Origin: Pseudomonadota bacterium
GTDB lineage: Bacteria; Pseudomonadota; Alphaproteobacteria; Acetobacterales; Acetobacteraceae
Reading direction: 5' to 3'
Assembly (NCBI GenBank): GCA_021809435.1
Contig: JAKBAD010000007.1
Span: 62,001 to 126,000, forward strand
DNA length: 64,000 nucleotides
Positions 1-10,504 of the stretch are shown one piece after another. How positions within the stretch are numbered: the stretch's first letter is position 1; the number at the start of each line of letters is the position of its first letter. Position numbers and translations under genes: made by a program. The notes under the pieces are model-generated. The model did not search any database. It was not told where the DNA came from and saw only the letters and a program-made list of their open reading frames with translations.

Positions 1-2
1 AA

Positions 3-2363
3 TATAAAAAAGAACTCGCCGAGCTGCTGCGCAAGGGCTTCACCCGCGCGAAAATCGACGGCACGCTCTACGAGATCGACCAGGCGCCCAACCTCAACAA
101 AAAACTCAAGCACAATATCGAAGTGGTGATCGACCGCATCGTCGTGCGCCCTGGCCTCGAACAACGCCTCGCCGACTCCTTCGAAACCGCCTTGGGACTT
201 TCGGATGGCATCGTCTATACCGAAGATCATGACAGCACAGAGCGCACCGTTTTCTCGGCGCGCTTCGCCTGCCCGGTTTCAGGCTTCACCATCGAGGAAA
301 TCGAACCCCGGCTGTTTTCCTTCAACTCCCCCCACGGCGCCTGCCCGGTATGCGACGGGCTGGGTCACGAAATTTATTTCGAGGCCAATCTGGTCGTGCC
401 CGATGAGCAAAAAAGCCTCGAGCAAGGCGCCATCGCCCCCTGGACCGGCGTGCATTCCGCCTTCTACGACCAGACGCTGGCCAGCCTGGCCAAACATCTC
501 AACATCAAAATGACCACGCCATGGGAAAAACTGCCCGAGGAAGCCCGCGCGGCCATTTTGCACGGTACCCGCGACGAGGTGAAAATCACCTACCGCGATT
601 CCACCCGCAGCTTCACCACCAGCAAACCCTTTGAAGGCGTCATCCGCAATCTCGAGCGGCGATTGAAGGAAACCGACTCCGCCTGGGTGCGCGAGGAATT
701 GTCGCGCTACCATGCCGAGCGCCCGTGCGGCGCCTGCCACGGCGCGCGGCTCAAGCCCGAGGCGCTGGCGGTCAAGGTGGCGGCGCGCAATCTGGCCGAA
801 GTGGCCGAGCTGTCCATCCTCGACGCCAAATCGTGGTTCGATACGGTGGCCGATACGCTCACCCCCCAGCGCCTCGAAATCGCGCGCCGGATTTTGCGTG
901 AAATTCACGACCGGCTACAGTTTTTGCTCGATGTCGGGCTCGATTATCTCACCCTCGCCCGCTCCAGCGCCACGCTTTCGGGTGGCGAGAGCCAGCGCAT
1001 CCGTCTCGCCTCCCAAATCGGCTCAGGCCTGACCGGCGTGCTGTACGTGCTCGATGAACCCTCCATCGGCCTGCATCAGCGCGATAATGACCGGCTGCTC
1101 GGCACGCTCGCGCGGCTGAAATCTCTGGGCAATACCGTATTGGTGGTCGAGCATGACGAAGACGCCATCAGAGCCGCCGATCACCTCATCGATATGGGGC
1201 CGGGCGCTGGTGTAAATGGCGGCCATGTGGTGGCGCAAGGCACGCCTGATGAGGTAGCCGCCAATCCCGCCTCCCTCACCGGCGATTATCTCTCGGGCCG
1301 CCGCCGCATCGAAATTCCCCACCGCCGCCCCATCCAACCCAACCGCACCATCAAGCTCATCGGCGCGCGCGGCAATAATCTCAAGGATGTCACCGCCGAA
1401 TTCCCGCTCGGCCTGTTCACCTGCGTCACCGGCGTCTCAGGCGGCGGCAAATCCACCTTGGTGATCGACACGCTCTACAAAGCCATCTCGCGCCGGCTCA
1501 TGGGCTCGGGCGAGGTGCCGGCGGTGCATGAGCGCATCGAGGGGCTGGAGCAGCTCGACAAGATCATCGACATCGACCAATCCCCCATCGGCCGCACGCC
1601 GCGCTCCAACCCCGCCACCTACACCGATTTATTCGCCCCCATCCGCGACTGGTTCGCCGAACTCCCCGAGAGCCGCCAGCGCGGCTACAAGCCGGGGCGC
1701 TTTTCCTTCAACGTCAAAGGCGGCCGTTGCGAGGCCTGCCAGGGCGATGGGCTGCTGAAAATCGAGATGCATTTCCTGCCCGACGTGTTCGTCACCTGCG
1801 ACACCTGCAAAGGCAAGCGCTATAACCGCGAAACGCTGGAGGTGAAGTTCAAGGGCAAATCCATCGCCGATGTGCTGGATATGTCGGTTGACGAAGCCAT
1901 CCCCTTTTTCGCTGCCGTGCCCAAAATCCACGACCGGCTGAGCGTGCTGGCACGCGTGGGGCTTGGTTATATCAAGCTCGGTCAGCAGGCCACCACCCTT
2001 TCAGGCGGTGAGGCCCAGCGCATCAAGCTGGCCAAGGAATTATCGCGCCGCGCGACGGGGCGCACGCTCTATATCCTCGATGAGCCAACCACCGGTCTGC
2101 ATTTCGAAGATATCCGCAAATTGCTCGAAGTGCTGCACGCGCTGGTCGATGCCGGCAACACCATCATCGTCATCGAGCATAATCTCGAAGTCATCAAAAC
2201 CGCCGATCACGTCATCGATATCGGGCCCGAAGGCGGGGCAGGGGGCGGGCGCATCATCGCCACCGGCACGCCCGAGACCATCGCCGCCAGCCCGCTCTCC
2301 TACACGGGCAAATTCCTGGCCCCGCTGCTGGCGCCGGTCAAGGCGCGCAAAACCGGCACATGA
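3..2363 (+). CDS. uvrA: Excinuclease ABC subunit A (UvrA), 3' part
   Basis: UvrA is the ATP-dependent damage-recognition subunit of nucleotide excision repair and loads UvrB on lesions. The reading frame is already open at base 3, so the gene begins left of the window; 786 residues are present, and compared with about 950 for the family roughly 170 N-terminal residues, including the first Walker A, are missing. Visible are the ABC signature [12 protein letters not shown] (near 970-1010), a second Walker A (GVSGGGKST, near 1430), a CxxC..CxxC zinc module (CEAC...CDTC, 1730-1810), the second signature [12 protein letters not shown] (near 2000) and its Walker B ending in DEPTTGLH. The stop overlaps the start of the next gene by 4 bases. 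The truncation is only the window edge, not damage. Confidence 0.97.
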   Translation, partial: YKKELAELLRKGFTRAKIDGTLYEIDQAPNLNKKLKHNIEVVIDRIVVRPGLEQRLADSFETALGLSDGIVYTEDHDSTERTVFSARFACPVSGFTIEEIEPRLFSFNSPHGACPVCDGLGHEIYFEANLVVPDEQKSLEQGAIAPWTGVHSAFYDQTLASLAKHLNIKMTTPWEKLPEEARAAILHGTRDEVKITYRDSTRSFTTSKPFEGVIRNLERRLKETDSAWVREELSRYHAERPCGACHGARLKPEALAVKVAARNLAEVAELSILDAKSWFDTVADTLTPQRLEIARRILREIHDRLQFLLDVGLDYLTLARSSATLSGGESQRIRLASQIGSGLTGVLYVLDEPSIGLHQRDNDRLLGTLARLKSLGNTVLVVEHDEDAIRAADHLIDMGPGAGVNGGHVVAQGTPDEVAANPASLTGDYLSGRRRIEIPHRRPIQPNRTIKLIGARGNNLKDVTAEFPLGLFTCVTGVSGGGKSTLVIDTLYKAISRRLMGSGEVPAVHERIEGLEQLDKIIDIDQSPIGRTPRSNPATYTDLFAPIRDWFAELPESRQRGYKPGRFSFNVKGGRCEACQGDGLLKIEMHFLPDVFVTCDTCKGKRYNRETLEVKFKGKSIADVLDMSVDEAIPFFAAVPKIHDRLSVLARVGLGYIKLGQQATTLSGGEAQRIKLAKELSRRATGRTLYILDEPTTGLHFEDIRKLLEVLHALVDAGNTIIVIEHNLEVIKTADHVIDIGPEGGAGGGRIIATGTPETIAASPLSYTGKFLAPLLAPVKARKTGT

Positions 2364-3076
2364 ACAGCGCCCGGCTGGCCCTCGGCGCGCTGATCGCCGA
2401 TTTCCTCACCCAACGCGTGCTGGCCGAACCGGCCCTGCCGCTCGATACCGCCGCGCTCGCCAGCCGCCTGCGCCCGGCCGATGTCATATTGGTCGAGGGT
2501 AATCTGCGCATTTCCTCGGTCATCAAATATCTCACCCAGTCCACCTGGTCGCACGCCGCGCTTTACGCGGGCGATGGCGAGTGCATCGAGGCCGATATCG
2601 TGGCCGGCGTGCGCAGCTTCCGGCTTGCCGAGCTGGCCCATTACCGCGTGCGCATCTGCCGCGCCATCAGCCTCACCCCCGAGGACGCCGCCCGCGTCAT
2701 CGCCCATGCCCGCGCACGGCTGGGCGCGCAATATGACCTCAAGCACGTGGCCGATCTGGCGCGCTACCTGCTGCCCCTGCCGCTGCCGCGCGCCTGGCGG
2801 CGCCGTGCCATCGCGCTAGGCTCTGGCGATCCCTCGCGCGCCATCTGCTCAACCCTGGTGGCCGAGAGCTTTCAGTCCGTTGGGTATCCCATTCTGCCCG
2901 AAATCACCCACCCGCACGACACCGAAGCCAAAGCCCGCAGCGCGCGCGAGATTTACCATATCCACCAAACCGGCTTGTTCGTGCCGCGTGACTTCGATCT
3001 CTCACCCTATTTCGGCATCATCAAGCCCGATATGCCCGAAACCTTCGACCATCACAGGCTGGTCTGGGCGCCCTGA
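2360..3076 (+). CDS. YiiX/YebB-like NlpC/P60-type cysteine hydrolase
   Basis: The 238-residue protein resembles the circularly permuted NlpC/P60 (LRAT/YiiX-like) thiol hydrolases, in which the catalytic His precedes the Cys. His65 lies in [11 protein letters not shown] and Cys163 in [10 protein letters not shown], the expected order. There is no convincing signal peptide, although the N-terminus has a short hydrophobic stretch. ATG overlaps the uvrA stop (ATGA), which suggests translational coupling to uvrA. Substrates of this class are amide or thioester bonds of peptides or lipids; the actual substrate cannot be read from the sequence. The 3' end overlaps the convergent COQ10-like gene by 25 bases. 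Confidence 0.8.
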   Translation: MNSARLALGALIADFLTQRVLAEPALPLDTAALASRLRPADVILVEGNLRISSVIKYLTQSTWSHAALYAGDGECIEADIVAGVRSFRLAELAHYRVRICRAISLTPEDAARVIAHARARLGAQYDLKHVADLARYLLPLPLPRAWRRRAIALGSGDPSRAICSTLVAESFQSVGYPILPEITHPHDTEAKARSAREIYHIHQTGLFVPRDFDLSPYFGIIKPDMPETFDHHRLVWAP

Positions 3077-3546
3077 GCCCCCGCCGCGCCACCGCGCGAG
3101 GGGCCGTAAATCACCGCGGCGCGCTTCAAAAATGCCCCCACCATCAAATGCACGGCCTCGGTGAAAACCGCGCCAATGGCCTTTTGCAGCACTTTCGAGC
3201 GGAACTCGAACTCGACAAAAAAATCCACCGCGCAGCCCTCGGGGTGGGGCGTAAACCCCCAGCGGTTGGTGAGAAACTTGAACGGCCCGTTCTCATAAGC
3301 CACCGTGATCGCGCACGGTCCCTCGGCCTCGTCAGGCGGCTGCAACCCCACCCGTGAGGTAAAACTCTCGCGGAACGGGCCGAACCCGATAATCAAATCG
3401 GCCACCATCTCCCGCCCATCATTGCGGCGCACCCGCGCGCCCACGCACCAGGGCAGAAATTTCGGGTAAGCCCCCACATCGGCGACCAGCGCATAAAGCT
3501 CGGCGGCCTTATAGGGCACCACGCGCTGTTCGGCGTGGCGTGTCAC
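3052..3546 (-). CDS. COQ10/RatA-family START-like protein (ubiquinone-binding)
   Basis: A 164-residue single-domain START/polyketide-cyclase-like protein. The N-terminal half ([25 protein letters not shown]) is typical of the COQ10/RatA family, whose mitochondrial members bind coenzyme Q and help its use in respiration. It starts with GTG that overlaps the lipA stop (GTGA), so it is the last gene of the pdh-lpd-lipA run. In Alphaproteobacteria this family commonly follows lipA. The RatA toxin annotation sometimes given to homologues is less likely here. Confidence is high for the family and moderate for the ubiquinone role. Confidence 0.88.
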   Translation of the reverse strand: MTRHAEQRVVPYKAAELYALVADVGAYPKFLPWCVGARVRRNDGREMVADLIIGFGPFRESFTSRVGLQPPDEAEGPCAITVAYENGPFKFLTNRWGFTPHPEGCAVDFFVEFEFRSKVLQKAIGAVFTEAVHLMVGAFLKRAAVIYGPSRGGAAGAQGAQTSL

Positions 3547-4496
3547 GCCGCCGCCAATTTTTTCAGCCGCGCGGCCTTGAGTTCGGCGAAATCGGCATCG
3601 GCGTGATAAGAGGAGCGGGTGAGCGGCGTGGCCGACACCTGCAAAAACCCCTTGGCGCGGGCCATGGCGGCCAGCTCCTCGAATTCCTCGGGCGTCCAGA
3701 ACCGCTCCACCGCCGCATGTTTCACGGTCGGCTGCAAATACTGCCCGATGGTGATGAAATCGACATCGGCGATGCGCAGATCGTCCATCACCTGGCCAAT
3801 CTCGGCCTTGGTCTCGCCCAACCCCACCATCAGGCCCGATTTGGTAAAGCTCTCAGGCTCCACCTGCTTCACCCGGTCAAGCAGCCGGAGCGACTGGTAA
3901 TAGCGCGCGCCGGGGCGGATGGCGGGGTAGAGCCGGGGCACGGTCTCGAGATTATGGTTGAACACATCCGGCCGCGCCCGGGCCACGGTCTCGATGGCGC
4001 CGGGCTTGCGCAGAAAATCGGGGGTCAAAATCTCGATGGTAACATCGGGCGTCAGCCCGCGTATCGTCTCGATCACCGCGACAAAATGCCCGGCGCCGCC
4101 ATCGGCCAGATCATCGCGATCGACCGAGGTGATCACCACATGGCGCAGCTTGAGTTGCGCCACCGCCTCGGCCACGCGCCTGGGCTCATCGGCATCCAAC
4201 GCCGCGGGCATACCGGTCGAGACATTGCAAAACGAGCAGCCGCGCGTGCAGATCTCGCCCATGATCATCATGGTGGCGTGCCGGTGGGTCCAGCATTCAC
4301 CAATATTGGGGCAGGCGGCTTCCTCGCACACGGTGGTGAGCTTCTGCTCACGCATCAGCTCGCGCGTCTCGTTATAGGTGGCGCTGGTCGGGGCCTTCAC
4401 CCGTATCCAGGCGGGCTTGCGGCTGATCGGGTTATCCGGCCGCCCCTGCTTCTCGGGATGTCTCACCCGGTGGTCGATTTCGATGCGTGTCGCCAT
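3543..4496 (-). CDS. lipA: Lipoyl synthase (LipA)
   Basis: A radical-SAM enzyme that inserts two sulfur atoms into octanoyl groups on lipoyl domains. Both cluster-binding motifs are present: the auxiliary cluster cysteines in [12 protein letters not shown] and the radical-SAM CTRGCSFC. The conserved C-terminal motif with Arg-Ser-Ser-Tyr-His (LTRSSYHAD) is also present. I chose ATG at 4496 (317 residues) over an in-frame TTG two codons upstream. It lies directly downstream of lpdA (48-bp gap) and overlaps the COQ10-like gene. Its clients, the lipoyl domains of PdhB and PdhC, are encoded just upstream in the same direction, a logical maturation operon. Confidence 0.97.
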   Translation of the reverse strand: MATRIEIDHRVRHPEKQGRPDNPISRKPAWIRVKAPTSATYNETRELMREQKLTTVCEEAACPNIGECWTHRHATMMIMGEICTRGCSFCNVSTGMPAALDADEPRRVAEAVAQLKLRHVVITSVDRDDLADGGAGHFVAVIETIRGLTPDVTIEILTPDFLRKPGAIETVARARPDVFNHNLETVPRLYPAIRPGARYYQSLRLLDRVKQVEPESFTKSGLMVGLGETKAEIGQVMDDLRIADVDFITIGQYLQPTVKHAAVERFWTPEEFEELAAMARAKGFLQVSATPLTRSSYHADADFAELKAARLKKLAAA

Positions 4497-4544
4497 GGTC
4501 AAACTGCTCCGGTGGCGCCCCCGTCACCGGAGGCGCCGCTGGGT

Positions 4545-5939
4545 TCAGAAGTGGATGACCCGGCCATAAGCGTCAAGCACTGATTCGTGCATGGCTTCCG
4601 AGACGGTGGGGTGCGGGAACACGGTGTGCATCAGCTCGGCCTCGGTGGTCTCGAGCTGCCGGGCGATGGTATAGCCCTGGATCATCTCGGTCACCTCCGC
4701 GCCGATCATGTGCGCGCCGAGCAGGGCACCGGTCTTGGCGTCGAACACGGTCTTCACCAGCCCGTCCGGCTCGCCCAGCGCAATCGCCTTGCCATTGCCG
4801 ATGAGCGGGAATTTGCCAACCCGCACCTCATGGCCGGCTTCCCGGGCCTTGGCCTCGGTCAAGCCAACCGATGCCACCTGCGGGTGGGCATAGGTGCAGC
4901 CAGGGATATTCCAGGTCTCGAAGGCATGGGGCTTCAAGCCCGCAATCGCCTCCACGCACACAATCCCCTCATGCGAGGCCTTGTGCGCCAGCCAAGGCGG
5001 CCCGGCGACATCGCCAATGGCATAAACCCCCGGCTCATCGGTGCGGGCATAGCCATCCACCACAATATGCGTGCGCTCCACCTTCACCTTGGTCTTTTCA
5101 AGGCCGAGATTTTCCACATTGCCGACAATACCGACCGCCGAGATCACCTTCTCGACCTCGAACATCTGCACCGAACCGCCGGCCTCCACCGTCACCTTCA
5201 CGCTGTTGGCGCCCTTCTCGGCCGATTTCACGGTCGCCGAGGTGAGGATCTTGATCCCCTGCTTCTCGAACGCCTTGCGCGCCAGCGCCGAAATCTCGGC
5301 ATCCTCCACCGGCATGATACGGTCCATCATCTCCACCACCGTCACCTCCGATCCCATGGTGCGGTAGAAGCTGGCGAACTCGATGCCAATGGCGCCCGAG
5401 CCCATGACGAGCAGCGATTTGGGCAGGGTTTCGGGCACCATCGCCTCGAAATAGGAGATGATCTGCTTGCCATCCACCTCCAGCCCCGGAATCTGGCGCG
5501 GGCGCGCGCCGGTGGCCAGAATGATATGCGGGCTGGTCAGTTCGGCCAGTTTCTTGCCGTCCTTGGTCACCGAGAGCTTGCCGCCGCCTTCGAGCGTGCC
5601 ATAGCCATCATACACGGCAACCTTGTTCTTCTTGAGCAAATGCCCAATGCCGCCCGAGAGCTGCTTGGAAACGCCGCGCGAGCGGGCGACGATCTTGGGC
5701 AGGTCGATCTTCACATTCTCGGCGCTCACGCCAAACTCGGCGCCATGGTCAAACAGCCGCTTCACCTCCGCCGAGCGCAGCAGCGCCTTGGTCGGAATAC
5801 AGCCCCAATTGAGGCAGATGCCGCCCAGATGCTTGGCCTCGACGAGGGCGGTTTTCAGCTTCAACTGCGCCGCGCGGATGGCGGCGACATACCCGCCCGG
5901 CCCGCCGCCGACCACGATCACATCAAAATTATCAGCCAT
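4545..5939 (-). CDS. lpdA: Dihydrolipoyl dehydrogenase (E3)
   Basis: A 464-residue FAD flavoprotein that reoxidises dihydrolipoyl groups of the pyruvate dehydrogenase complex and passes electrons to NAD+. It has the N-terminal FAD motif VVGGGPGGYVAAIRAAQL, the redox-active disulfide in GGICLNWGCIPTKALL, a central NAD-binding GSGAIGIEFASF and a C-terminal HPTVSEAM active-site His-Glu segment. Its length is normal. It follows pdhC after a 153-bp gap that holds a palindromic repeat element and precedes lipA, so it probably belongs to the pdh transcription unit. Confidence 0.97.
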   Translation of the reverse strand: MADNFDVIVVGGGPGGYVAAIRAAQLKLKTALVEAKHLGGICLNWGCIPTKALLRSAEVKRLFDHGAEFGVSAENVKIDLPKIVARSRGVSKQLSGGIGHLLKKNKVAVYDGYGTLEGGGKLSVTKDGKKLAELTSPHIILATGARPRQIPGLEVDGKQIISYFEAMVPETLPKSLLVMGSGAIGIEFASFYRTMGSEVTVVEMMDRIMPVEDAEISALARKAFEKQGIKILTSATVKSAEKGANSVKVTVEAGGSVQMFEVEKVISAVGIVGNVENLGLEKTKVKVERTHIVVDGYARTDEPGVYAIGDVAGPPWLAHKASHEGIVCVEAIAGLKPHAFETWNIPGCTYAHPQVASVGLTEAKAREAGHEVRVGKFPLIGNGKAIALGEPDGLVKTVFDAKTGALLGAHMIGAEVTEMIQGYTIARQLETTEAELMHTVFPHPTVSEAMHESVLDAYGRVIHF

Positions 5940-5956
5940 GAGGTTGGTTCCTTATC

Positions 5957-6082
5957 GCCGCTTGTTTGTAAAAAAGCGGCACCAAAAAACTTCTGTTAGA
6001 TGGGGCCGGAGGCGCTGGCGGCATCACCGCCCCAGGCCTCCGGGAGCAAAAGTTTTTTGCTTCTTTTTTTCAAAAAAGAAGC
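5957..6082. repeat. Composite palindromic intergenic element (three hairpins)
   Basis: Between pdhC and lpdA lie three consecutive inverted repeats. 5957-5980 has arms GCCGCTT/AAGCGGC. 6006-6043 has arms CCGGAGGCGCTGG/CCAGGCCTCCGG around 13 bases. 6059-6082 is a near-perfect GCTTCTTTTTT/AAAAAAGAAGC hairpin with a 2-base loop. T-rich or A-rich stretches (CAAAAAACTT and AAAGTTTTTT) flank the middle hairpin symmetrically. The outer hairpin plus the AAAACTTT tail resembles the elements after dnaA and dnaN in this window. It could attenuate transcription between pdhC and lpdA. Confidence 0.75.
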
Positions 6083-6092
6083 GCTTTCCAGC

Positions 6093-7355
6093 TCAGAGCA
6101 GCAGGCTCAGCGGCTCCTCGATCAGCCCCTTCAGCGTCTGCAGGAATTGCGCGCCGAGCGCCCCGTCGATCACGCGGTGATCGACCGAGAGCGTGGCGCT
6201 CATCACGGTGGCGGGCACAATGGCGTCGCCCTTCACCACCGGGCGGCGCTCACCCGCGCCCACGGCCAAAATCGCCGCCTGGGGCGGGTTGATGATGGCC
6301 GAGAATTCCGAGATGCCGAACATGCCAAGGTTCGAAATCGAGAACCCGCCGCCCTGGAATTCCTCGGGCTTGAGCTTACCCGCCTTGGCGCGCCCGGCCA
6401 GGTCTTTCATGCTGTTCGAGATCGCGGCCAGACCCAGCCGGTCGGCGCCTTTCACAATCGGCGTGATCAGCCCATCGGGAATGGCGACCGCCACCGAGAC
6501 ATCCACCTCGTCATATTGCACGATGGCGTCATCGGTCCACGAGGCATTCACGCCCGGATGGCGCTTGAGCGCGATGGCGCAGGCCTTGATGATCAGGTCA
6601 TTGACCGAAAGCTTGAACGCGCCCGCGCCATCCTTGGGCGATTTCGCGTTCAGCTCGCCGCGCAGCTTCATGAGCGCATCGAGTTCGATGGTCACCGTCA
6701 GATAGAAATGCGGCACGCTCTGCTTTGATTCAGTGAGCCGCCGCGCGATCACCTTACGCATCGTGCTGTGCGGAATCTTGGTGTGAGGCGCGGTAATGGC
6801 GGGCGCGGGCGCGGGCTTGGGCGGCGCGGCCGGGGCGGCGGCGACCGGTGCCGCCACGGGGGCGGGCGCGGCCTGAGCTTTTTCCACATCGGCGCGCACA
6901 ATGCGCCCATTGGGGCCGGTGCCCTTAACCAGTTTCAGGTCAATGCCGTTTTGCCCGGCAATCCGCTTGGCCAGGGGCGAGGCGAAAATCCGCTCGCCCG
7001 TGCGCGCCACCGGCGCGGGTGGGGCGCTCGGCGCGGCCACGGGCGCGGCCATGGCGGGGGCGGCGGCCACGGGAGCCGCCGGCGCCGGCGCGGCGGCATC
7101 CACCGCCTCGCCCTTGGTGGCGGTGAGAATGGCGATCACGGCATTCACCGCCACGCCCTCGGTGCCATCCGCGACCAAAATCTTGGCGAGATAGCCCTCC
7201 TCCACCGCTTCCACTTCCATGGTCGCCTTGTCGGTTTCAATTTCGGCGAGCACATCGCCCGACTTCACCTCATCGCCCTCTTTCTTGAGCCATTTGGCGA
7301 GTTTGCCCTCGGTCATGGTCGGCGAGAGGGCGGGCATGAGAATATTAATGGCCAT
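6093..7355 (-). CDS. pdhC: Pyruvate dehydrogenase E2, dihydrolipoamide acetyltransferase
   Basis: A 420-residue E2 core subunit that transfers acetyl groups from lipoate to CoA. Domain order: one N-terminal lipoyl domain with the modified Lys in [11 protein letters not shown] (about residue 43), an Ala/Pro-rich linker, a peripheral-subunit-binding domain ([16 protein letters not shown]), a second Ala/Pro linker and the catalytic domain ending with the active-site His-Asp motif [14 protein letters not shown]. The acetyltransferase domain begins with the typical [18 protein letters not shown] segment. It sits 18 bp downstream of pdhB in one run with pdhA and pdhB. Confidence 0.96.
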   Translation of the reverse strand: MAINILMPALSPTMTEGKLAKWLKKEGDEVKSGDVLAEIETDKATMEVEAVEEGYLAKILVADGTEGVAVNAVIAILTATKGEAVDAAAPAPAAPVAAAPAMAAPVAAPSAPPAPVARTGERIFASPLAKRIAGQNGIDLKLVKGTGPNGRIVRADVEKAQAAPAPVAAPVAAAPAAPPKPAPAPAITAPHTKIPHSTMRKVIARRLTESKQSVPHFYLTVTIELDALMKLRGELNAKSPKDGAGAFKLSVNDLIIKACAIALKRHPGVNASWTDDAIVQYDEVDVSVAVAIPDGLITPIVKGADRLGLAAISNSMKDLAGRAKAGKLKPEEFQGGGFSISNLGMFGISEFSAIINPPQAAILAVGAGERRPVVKGDAIVPATVMSATLSVDHRVIDGALGAQFLQTLKGLIEEPLSLLL

Positions 7356-7373
7356 GTCTATGTCCTCTGGCGC

Positions 7374-8720
7374 TCAAAAGAGTTTCGAGACCGCGTCCAC
7401 CACCCATTGCGGCTGGGGCAGCGCGAGCTTTTCGAGATTGGCGGCATAGGGCATCGGCACATCGATGCCGGCCACGCGCGCGGGGGGCGCGTCGAGCCAG
7501 TCAAACGCATGCTCAATGACCGTGGTGCACAGCTCCGAGCCAATGCCCGCGAACGGCCAGCCTTCTTCCACACTCACGAACCGGCTGGTCTTCTTCACGC
7601 TGTTCACCAGCGTTTCCACGTCCAGCGGGCGAACGGTGCGCAAATTGATGACCTCCGCCGAAATCCCCTTCTCGGCCAGCGCATCGGCGGCTTTCAGCGC
7701 CACATCGACCATGATCGAGAACGCCGCGATGGTCACATCCGTGCCCGCGCGCTCGATCTTGGCCTTGCCGATCGGCAGAATGAAATCCTCATCCACCGGC
7801 ACCTCGAAGGAGTGACCATAGAGAATCTCGTTCTCCAGCACGATCACCGGGTTGGGATCGCGGATGGCCGCGCGCATCAGCCCCAGCGCATCGGCGGCCG
7901 ACCACGGCGCCACCACCTTGAGCCCGGGGCAATGAGCATACCACGAGGCATAGCACTGCGAATGCTGCGCCCCCACGCGCGCCGCGGCGCCGTTGGGGCC
8001 ACGGAACACGATCGGCGACCCCATCTGCCCGCCCGACATATAAAGCGTCTTGGCGGCCGAGTTGATGATCTGGTCGATCGCCTGCATGGCGAAATTGAAG
8101 GTCATGAACTCGACAATGGGCTTCAGCCCGTTCATCGCCGCGCCCACCGCCATGCCGGTGAAGCCATGCTCGGTGATCGGCGTGTCGATCACACGCTTGG
8201 GCCCAAACTCATCGAGCATGCCTTGCGAGATTTTATAAGCGCCCTGATATTGCGCGACCTCCTCGCCCATCAGAAACACATCGGCGTCAGCGCGCATCTC
8301 GCGGCTCATGCCCTCGCGCAAAGCCTCGCGCACGGTCATGGTCCTGGTCACGCCCCAGTCTTTCTCCACCGCCGCGGGCGCATGGGTCATGGGCGCGGCG
8401 GGCAGCGGGGGCGGGGCAGGCGAAGCCGCCACCGGCGCGGGGGCCGGAGCTGCCACTGGCGCCGGCGCGGCCTGCATGGCCTCGCCGCCCATGCGCGCGA
8501 TCACGGTGTTCACCGGCACGCCCTCGGTGCCTTCGGCGACCAGAATTTCGCTGAGCGTACCTTCATCCACGGCTTCCACTTCCATGGTCGCCTTGTCGGT
8601 CTCGATCTCGGCGATGACATCGCCCGACTTGATCTCGTCCCCGGCTTTTTTCAGCCATTTGGCCAGCTTGCCCTCGGTCATGGTGGGCGAGAGGGCGGGC
8701 ATCAGAATATCGATCGGCAT
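7374..8720 (-). CDS. pdhB: Pyruvate dehydrogenase E1 beta with N-terminal lipoyl domain
   Basis: A 448-residue E1 beta subunit that forms the thiamine-diphosphate active site with PdhA. Residues 1 to about 80 form an extra lipoyl domain (modified Lys in [11 protein letters not shown]), nearly identical in its opening to that of PdhC, followed by an Ala/Pro linker. The transketolase-like domain then starts at about residue 125 ([14 protein letters not shown]). The extra lipoyl domain on E1 beta is known from alphaproteobacterial pyruvate dehydrogenases, so the fusion is expected. It is 4 bp downstream of pdhA. Confidence 0.96.
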   Translation of the reverse strand: MPIDILMPALSPTMTEGKLAKWLKKAGDEIKSGDVIAEIETDKATMEVEAVDEGTLSEILVAEGTEGVPVNTVIARMGGEAMQAAPAPVAAPAPAPVAASPAPPPLPAAPMTHAPAAVEKDWGVTRTMTVREALREGMSREMRADADVFLMGEEVAQYQGAYKISQGMLDEFGPKRVIDTPITEHGFTGMAVGAAMNGLKPIVEFMTFNFAMQAIDQIINSAAKTLYMSGGQMGSPIVFRGPNGAAARVGAQHSQCYASWYAHCPGLKVVAPWSAADALGLMRAAIRDPNPVIVLENEILYGHSFEVPVDEDFILPIGKAKIERAGTDVTIAAFSIMVDVALKAADALAEKGISAEVINLRTVRPLDVETLVNSVKKTSRFVSVEEGWPFAGIGSELCTTVIEHAFDWLDAPPARVAGIDVPMPYAANLEKLALPQPQWVVDAVSKLF

Positions 8721-8724
8721 GGTC

Positions 8725-9738
8725 TCAGCCCTCCACGAGCACGTCGGTGTAAAGTTCGGCGGCGTCCGGCTCGGGCGAAACTTGCGCGAAATCCGCCGCC
8801 TCCTGCACAGAGAGCTTCAAGCGGTCGTCGAGCGCCTTCAGCTCGGCCTCCGTCACGCCCAGTGTCATCAGCTTGGTCTTCGCCTGATCCAGGCAATCAT
8901 GCTCGGCGCGCATGCGCTGCACTTCCTCGCGCGTGCGGTATTTCGCCGGATCCGACATCGAATGCCCACGATAGCGGTAGGTCTTCATCTCCAGCAGAAA
9001 CGGTCCCTTGCCGGCGCGGCAATACGCCACCGCCTCGGCCCCCGCCTGTTTCACGGCCAGCACGTCCATGCCATCCACCGACAGGCTGGGCATGCCCCAG
9101 GGCACGGCGTTGAGCGAGAGATCGCGCGAGGCCGAGGCGCGCTCGACGCTGGTGCCCATCGCGTAGCGGTTATTCTCGATGATATAAACCACCGGCAGCT
9201 TCATCAGCGCCGCCAGGTTATAGCTCTCATAAACCTGCCCCTGGTTCGAGGCGCCCTCGCCAAAATAAGTCAGGCTGACGCGGTCATTGCCGCGATACCA
9301 GTTCGAGAAGCCAAGCCCCGTGCCCAGGCTCACTTGCGCGCCGACAATGCCATGGCCGCCAAAAAACCCCTTCTCTTTCGAGAACATGTGCATCGAGCCG
9401 CCCTTGCCCTTGGAATAGCCGCCAATGCGGCCCGTGAGCTCGGCCATCACGCCCTTGGGGTCCATGCCCGCGGCCAGCATGTGGCCGTGGTCGCGATAAG
9501 AGGTGATGATCTCATCCCCCTCGCCAATGCAATGCTGCATACCCACCACCACGGCCTCCTGGCCGATATAGAGATGGCAGAACCCCGCGATCAGCCCCAT
9601 GCCATAAAGCTGCCCGGCCTTCTCCTCGAAGCGGCGGATCAGCAGCATGGTTTCATAGGCTTTCAGCAGCTCGTCGCGGTCCATCGCGTCGGCGGGTTTA
9701 CGGGCGGATTTTCGGCTCTTGTCCGGCGATACGGCCAT
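8725..9738 (-). CDS. pdhA: Pyruvate dehydrogenase E1 alpha
   Basis: A 337-residue thiamine-diphosphate-dependent E1 alpha that decarboxylates pyruvate. It has the usual N-terminus ([18 protein letters not shown]), the [11 protein letters not shown] segment and the TPP motif running from [10 protein letters not shown] to [11 protein letters not shown]. The motif's usual GDG reads GEG here (codon GAG), a conservative change at a metal-binding position. The phosphorylation-loop region [14 protein letters not shown] is conserved. It is the first gene of the pdhABC run. A candidate promoter lies at 9857-9884, about 120 bp upstream. Confidence 0.96.
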   Translation of the reverse strand: MAVSPDKSRKSARKPADAMDRDELLKAYETMLLIRRFEEKAGQLYGMGLIAGFCHLYIGQEAVVVGMQHCIGEGDEIITSYRDHGHMLAAGMDPKGVMAELTGRIGGYSKGKGGSMHMFSKEKGFFGGHGIVGAQVSLGTGLGFSNWYRGNDRVSLTYFGEGASNQGQVYESYNLAALMKLPVVYIIENNRYAMGTSVERASASRDLSLNAVPWGMPSLSVDGMDVLAVKQAGAEAVAYCRAGKGPFLLEMKTYRYRGHSMSDPAKYRTREEVQRMRAEHDCLDQAKTKLMTLGVTEAELKALDDRLKLSVQEAADFAQVSPEPDAAELYTDVLVEG

Positions 9739-9856
9739 GGTCGGAAGTTCCCTTTTCTCAAGGTTTTTACCTGCCCGCCTCTATGCCAGCGCCAACCTCT
9801 CATGCAAGAAAGTTTTTCAAAATCTCTCATGTTGCGCTGCGAAAAATTGAATTAAC

Positions 9857-9884
9857 CTATAAATGGTTAAGATGTTTGATTCAA
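9857..9884 (-). promoter_or_regulatory. Candidate sigma70 promoter of pdhA
   Basis: On the minus strand TTGAAT (9884-9879) and TTATAG (9862-9857) are separated by 16 bases, within an AT-rich island in otherwise GC-rich DNA upstream of pdhA. The match is moderate, and the call rests on position and composition only. Confidence 0.35.
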
Positions 9885-9899
9885 CGGGAGGTAGGCGGC

Positions 9900-9930
9900 G
9901 GGCCGCGCAATAATATGTCGCGCGCGGCCC
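9900..9930 (-). terminator. GC-rich hairpin between ftsB and pdhA
   Basis: A perfect 9-bp inverted repeat, GGGCCGCGC/GCGCGGCCC, with a 13-base loop lies 45 bp downstream of ftsB. No T-run follows on the minus strand, so it may be only a weak terminator or a processing site. Confidence 0.35.
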
Positions 9931-9974
9931 CGCATCCGCACGCATCCATCCCCGATGCCGGAAAAATAAACGGA

Positions 9975-10298
9975 TTATTGGGCCGGCTTGCCGGGCGGCA
10001 GATCGATGACCAAATCGTTAGGGTCGGCGAGGTTGAGCACCGCGCGCGCCTGTTCTTCGAGCATATCCCGCTGGATGGATTGCGCCGAGAGATCGCTGAT
10101 CTTGGTGGCCCATTGCTTGCGCAACTCATCGGTCGCGGCATATCGCGCCTGCGCCTGCGCCAGCTCATGGCGCTGGGTCGCCTGGGCTTCGAGCCCACTC
10201 TTGCCATGCACCGCGTTCCACCCAAAATAATAGGTGATCGCGAGAAAAATCGCCGGCGGCAGGCTCGAGCGGAGACGGGTCTTGAAACTGCGCAGCAC
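9975..10298 (-). CDS. ftsB: Septum formation initiator (FtsB/DivIC-like)
   Basis: A small bitopic division protein, 107 residues from the chosen GTG at 10298. It has a short cytoplasmic part, one membrane segment (PAIFLAITYYFGW) and a Gln/Glu/Arg-rich coiled coil (residues about 35-75). FtsB works with FtsL and FtsQ to activate septal FtsWI. The open frame extends upstream to 10427, but the family normally starts just before the LRSFKTRLR-type segment, so the GTG is preferred; the start is uncertain. Location just upstream of pdhA is typical of Alphaproteobacteria. Confidence 0.82.
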   Translation of the reverse strand: MLRSFKTRLRSSLPPAIFLAITYYFGWNAVHGKSGLEAQATQRHELAQAQARYAATDELRKQWATKISDLSAQSIQRDMLEEQARAVLNLADPNDLVIDLPPGKPAQ

Positions 10299-10504
10299 GG
10301 AAACAGCCTTGACGTTTTTGCGACGAATGAATGGGCCCCGACTGTTGCGCGGATTTGCCCTGTTTCGCAACAGATTTTTAAGGTATTCGCATGATTTTAA
10401 TGAATTTATCTCAAGTCCTCGTGCCATGATCCAGCCGTCTCGCGGGCGCGATTTCGCCGCCTTCCCGCGCGATCACCGCCGTGAGATCTGAAAGGAATGA
10501 CCAG

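Noticed and set aside
3540-4583. Plus-strand frame opposite lipA
   Set aside because: LipA on the minus strand is complete with all cysteine motifs; the opposite frame has no family features.
6768-9113. Long plus-strand open frame (781 codons) opposite pdhB and pdhC
   Set aside because: It is a shadow of the GC-rich pdh genes: the composition is Arg/His/Gly-rich, no domain is recognisable, and the minus-strand frames carry complete PdhB and PdhC.
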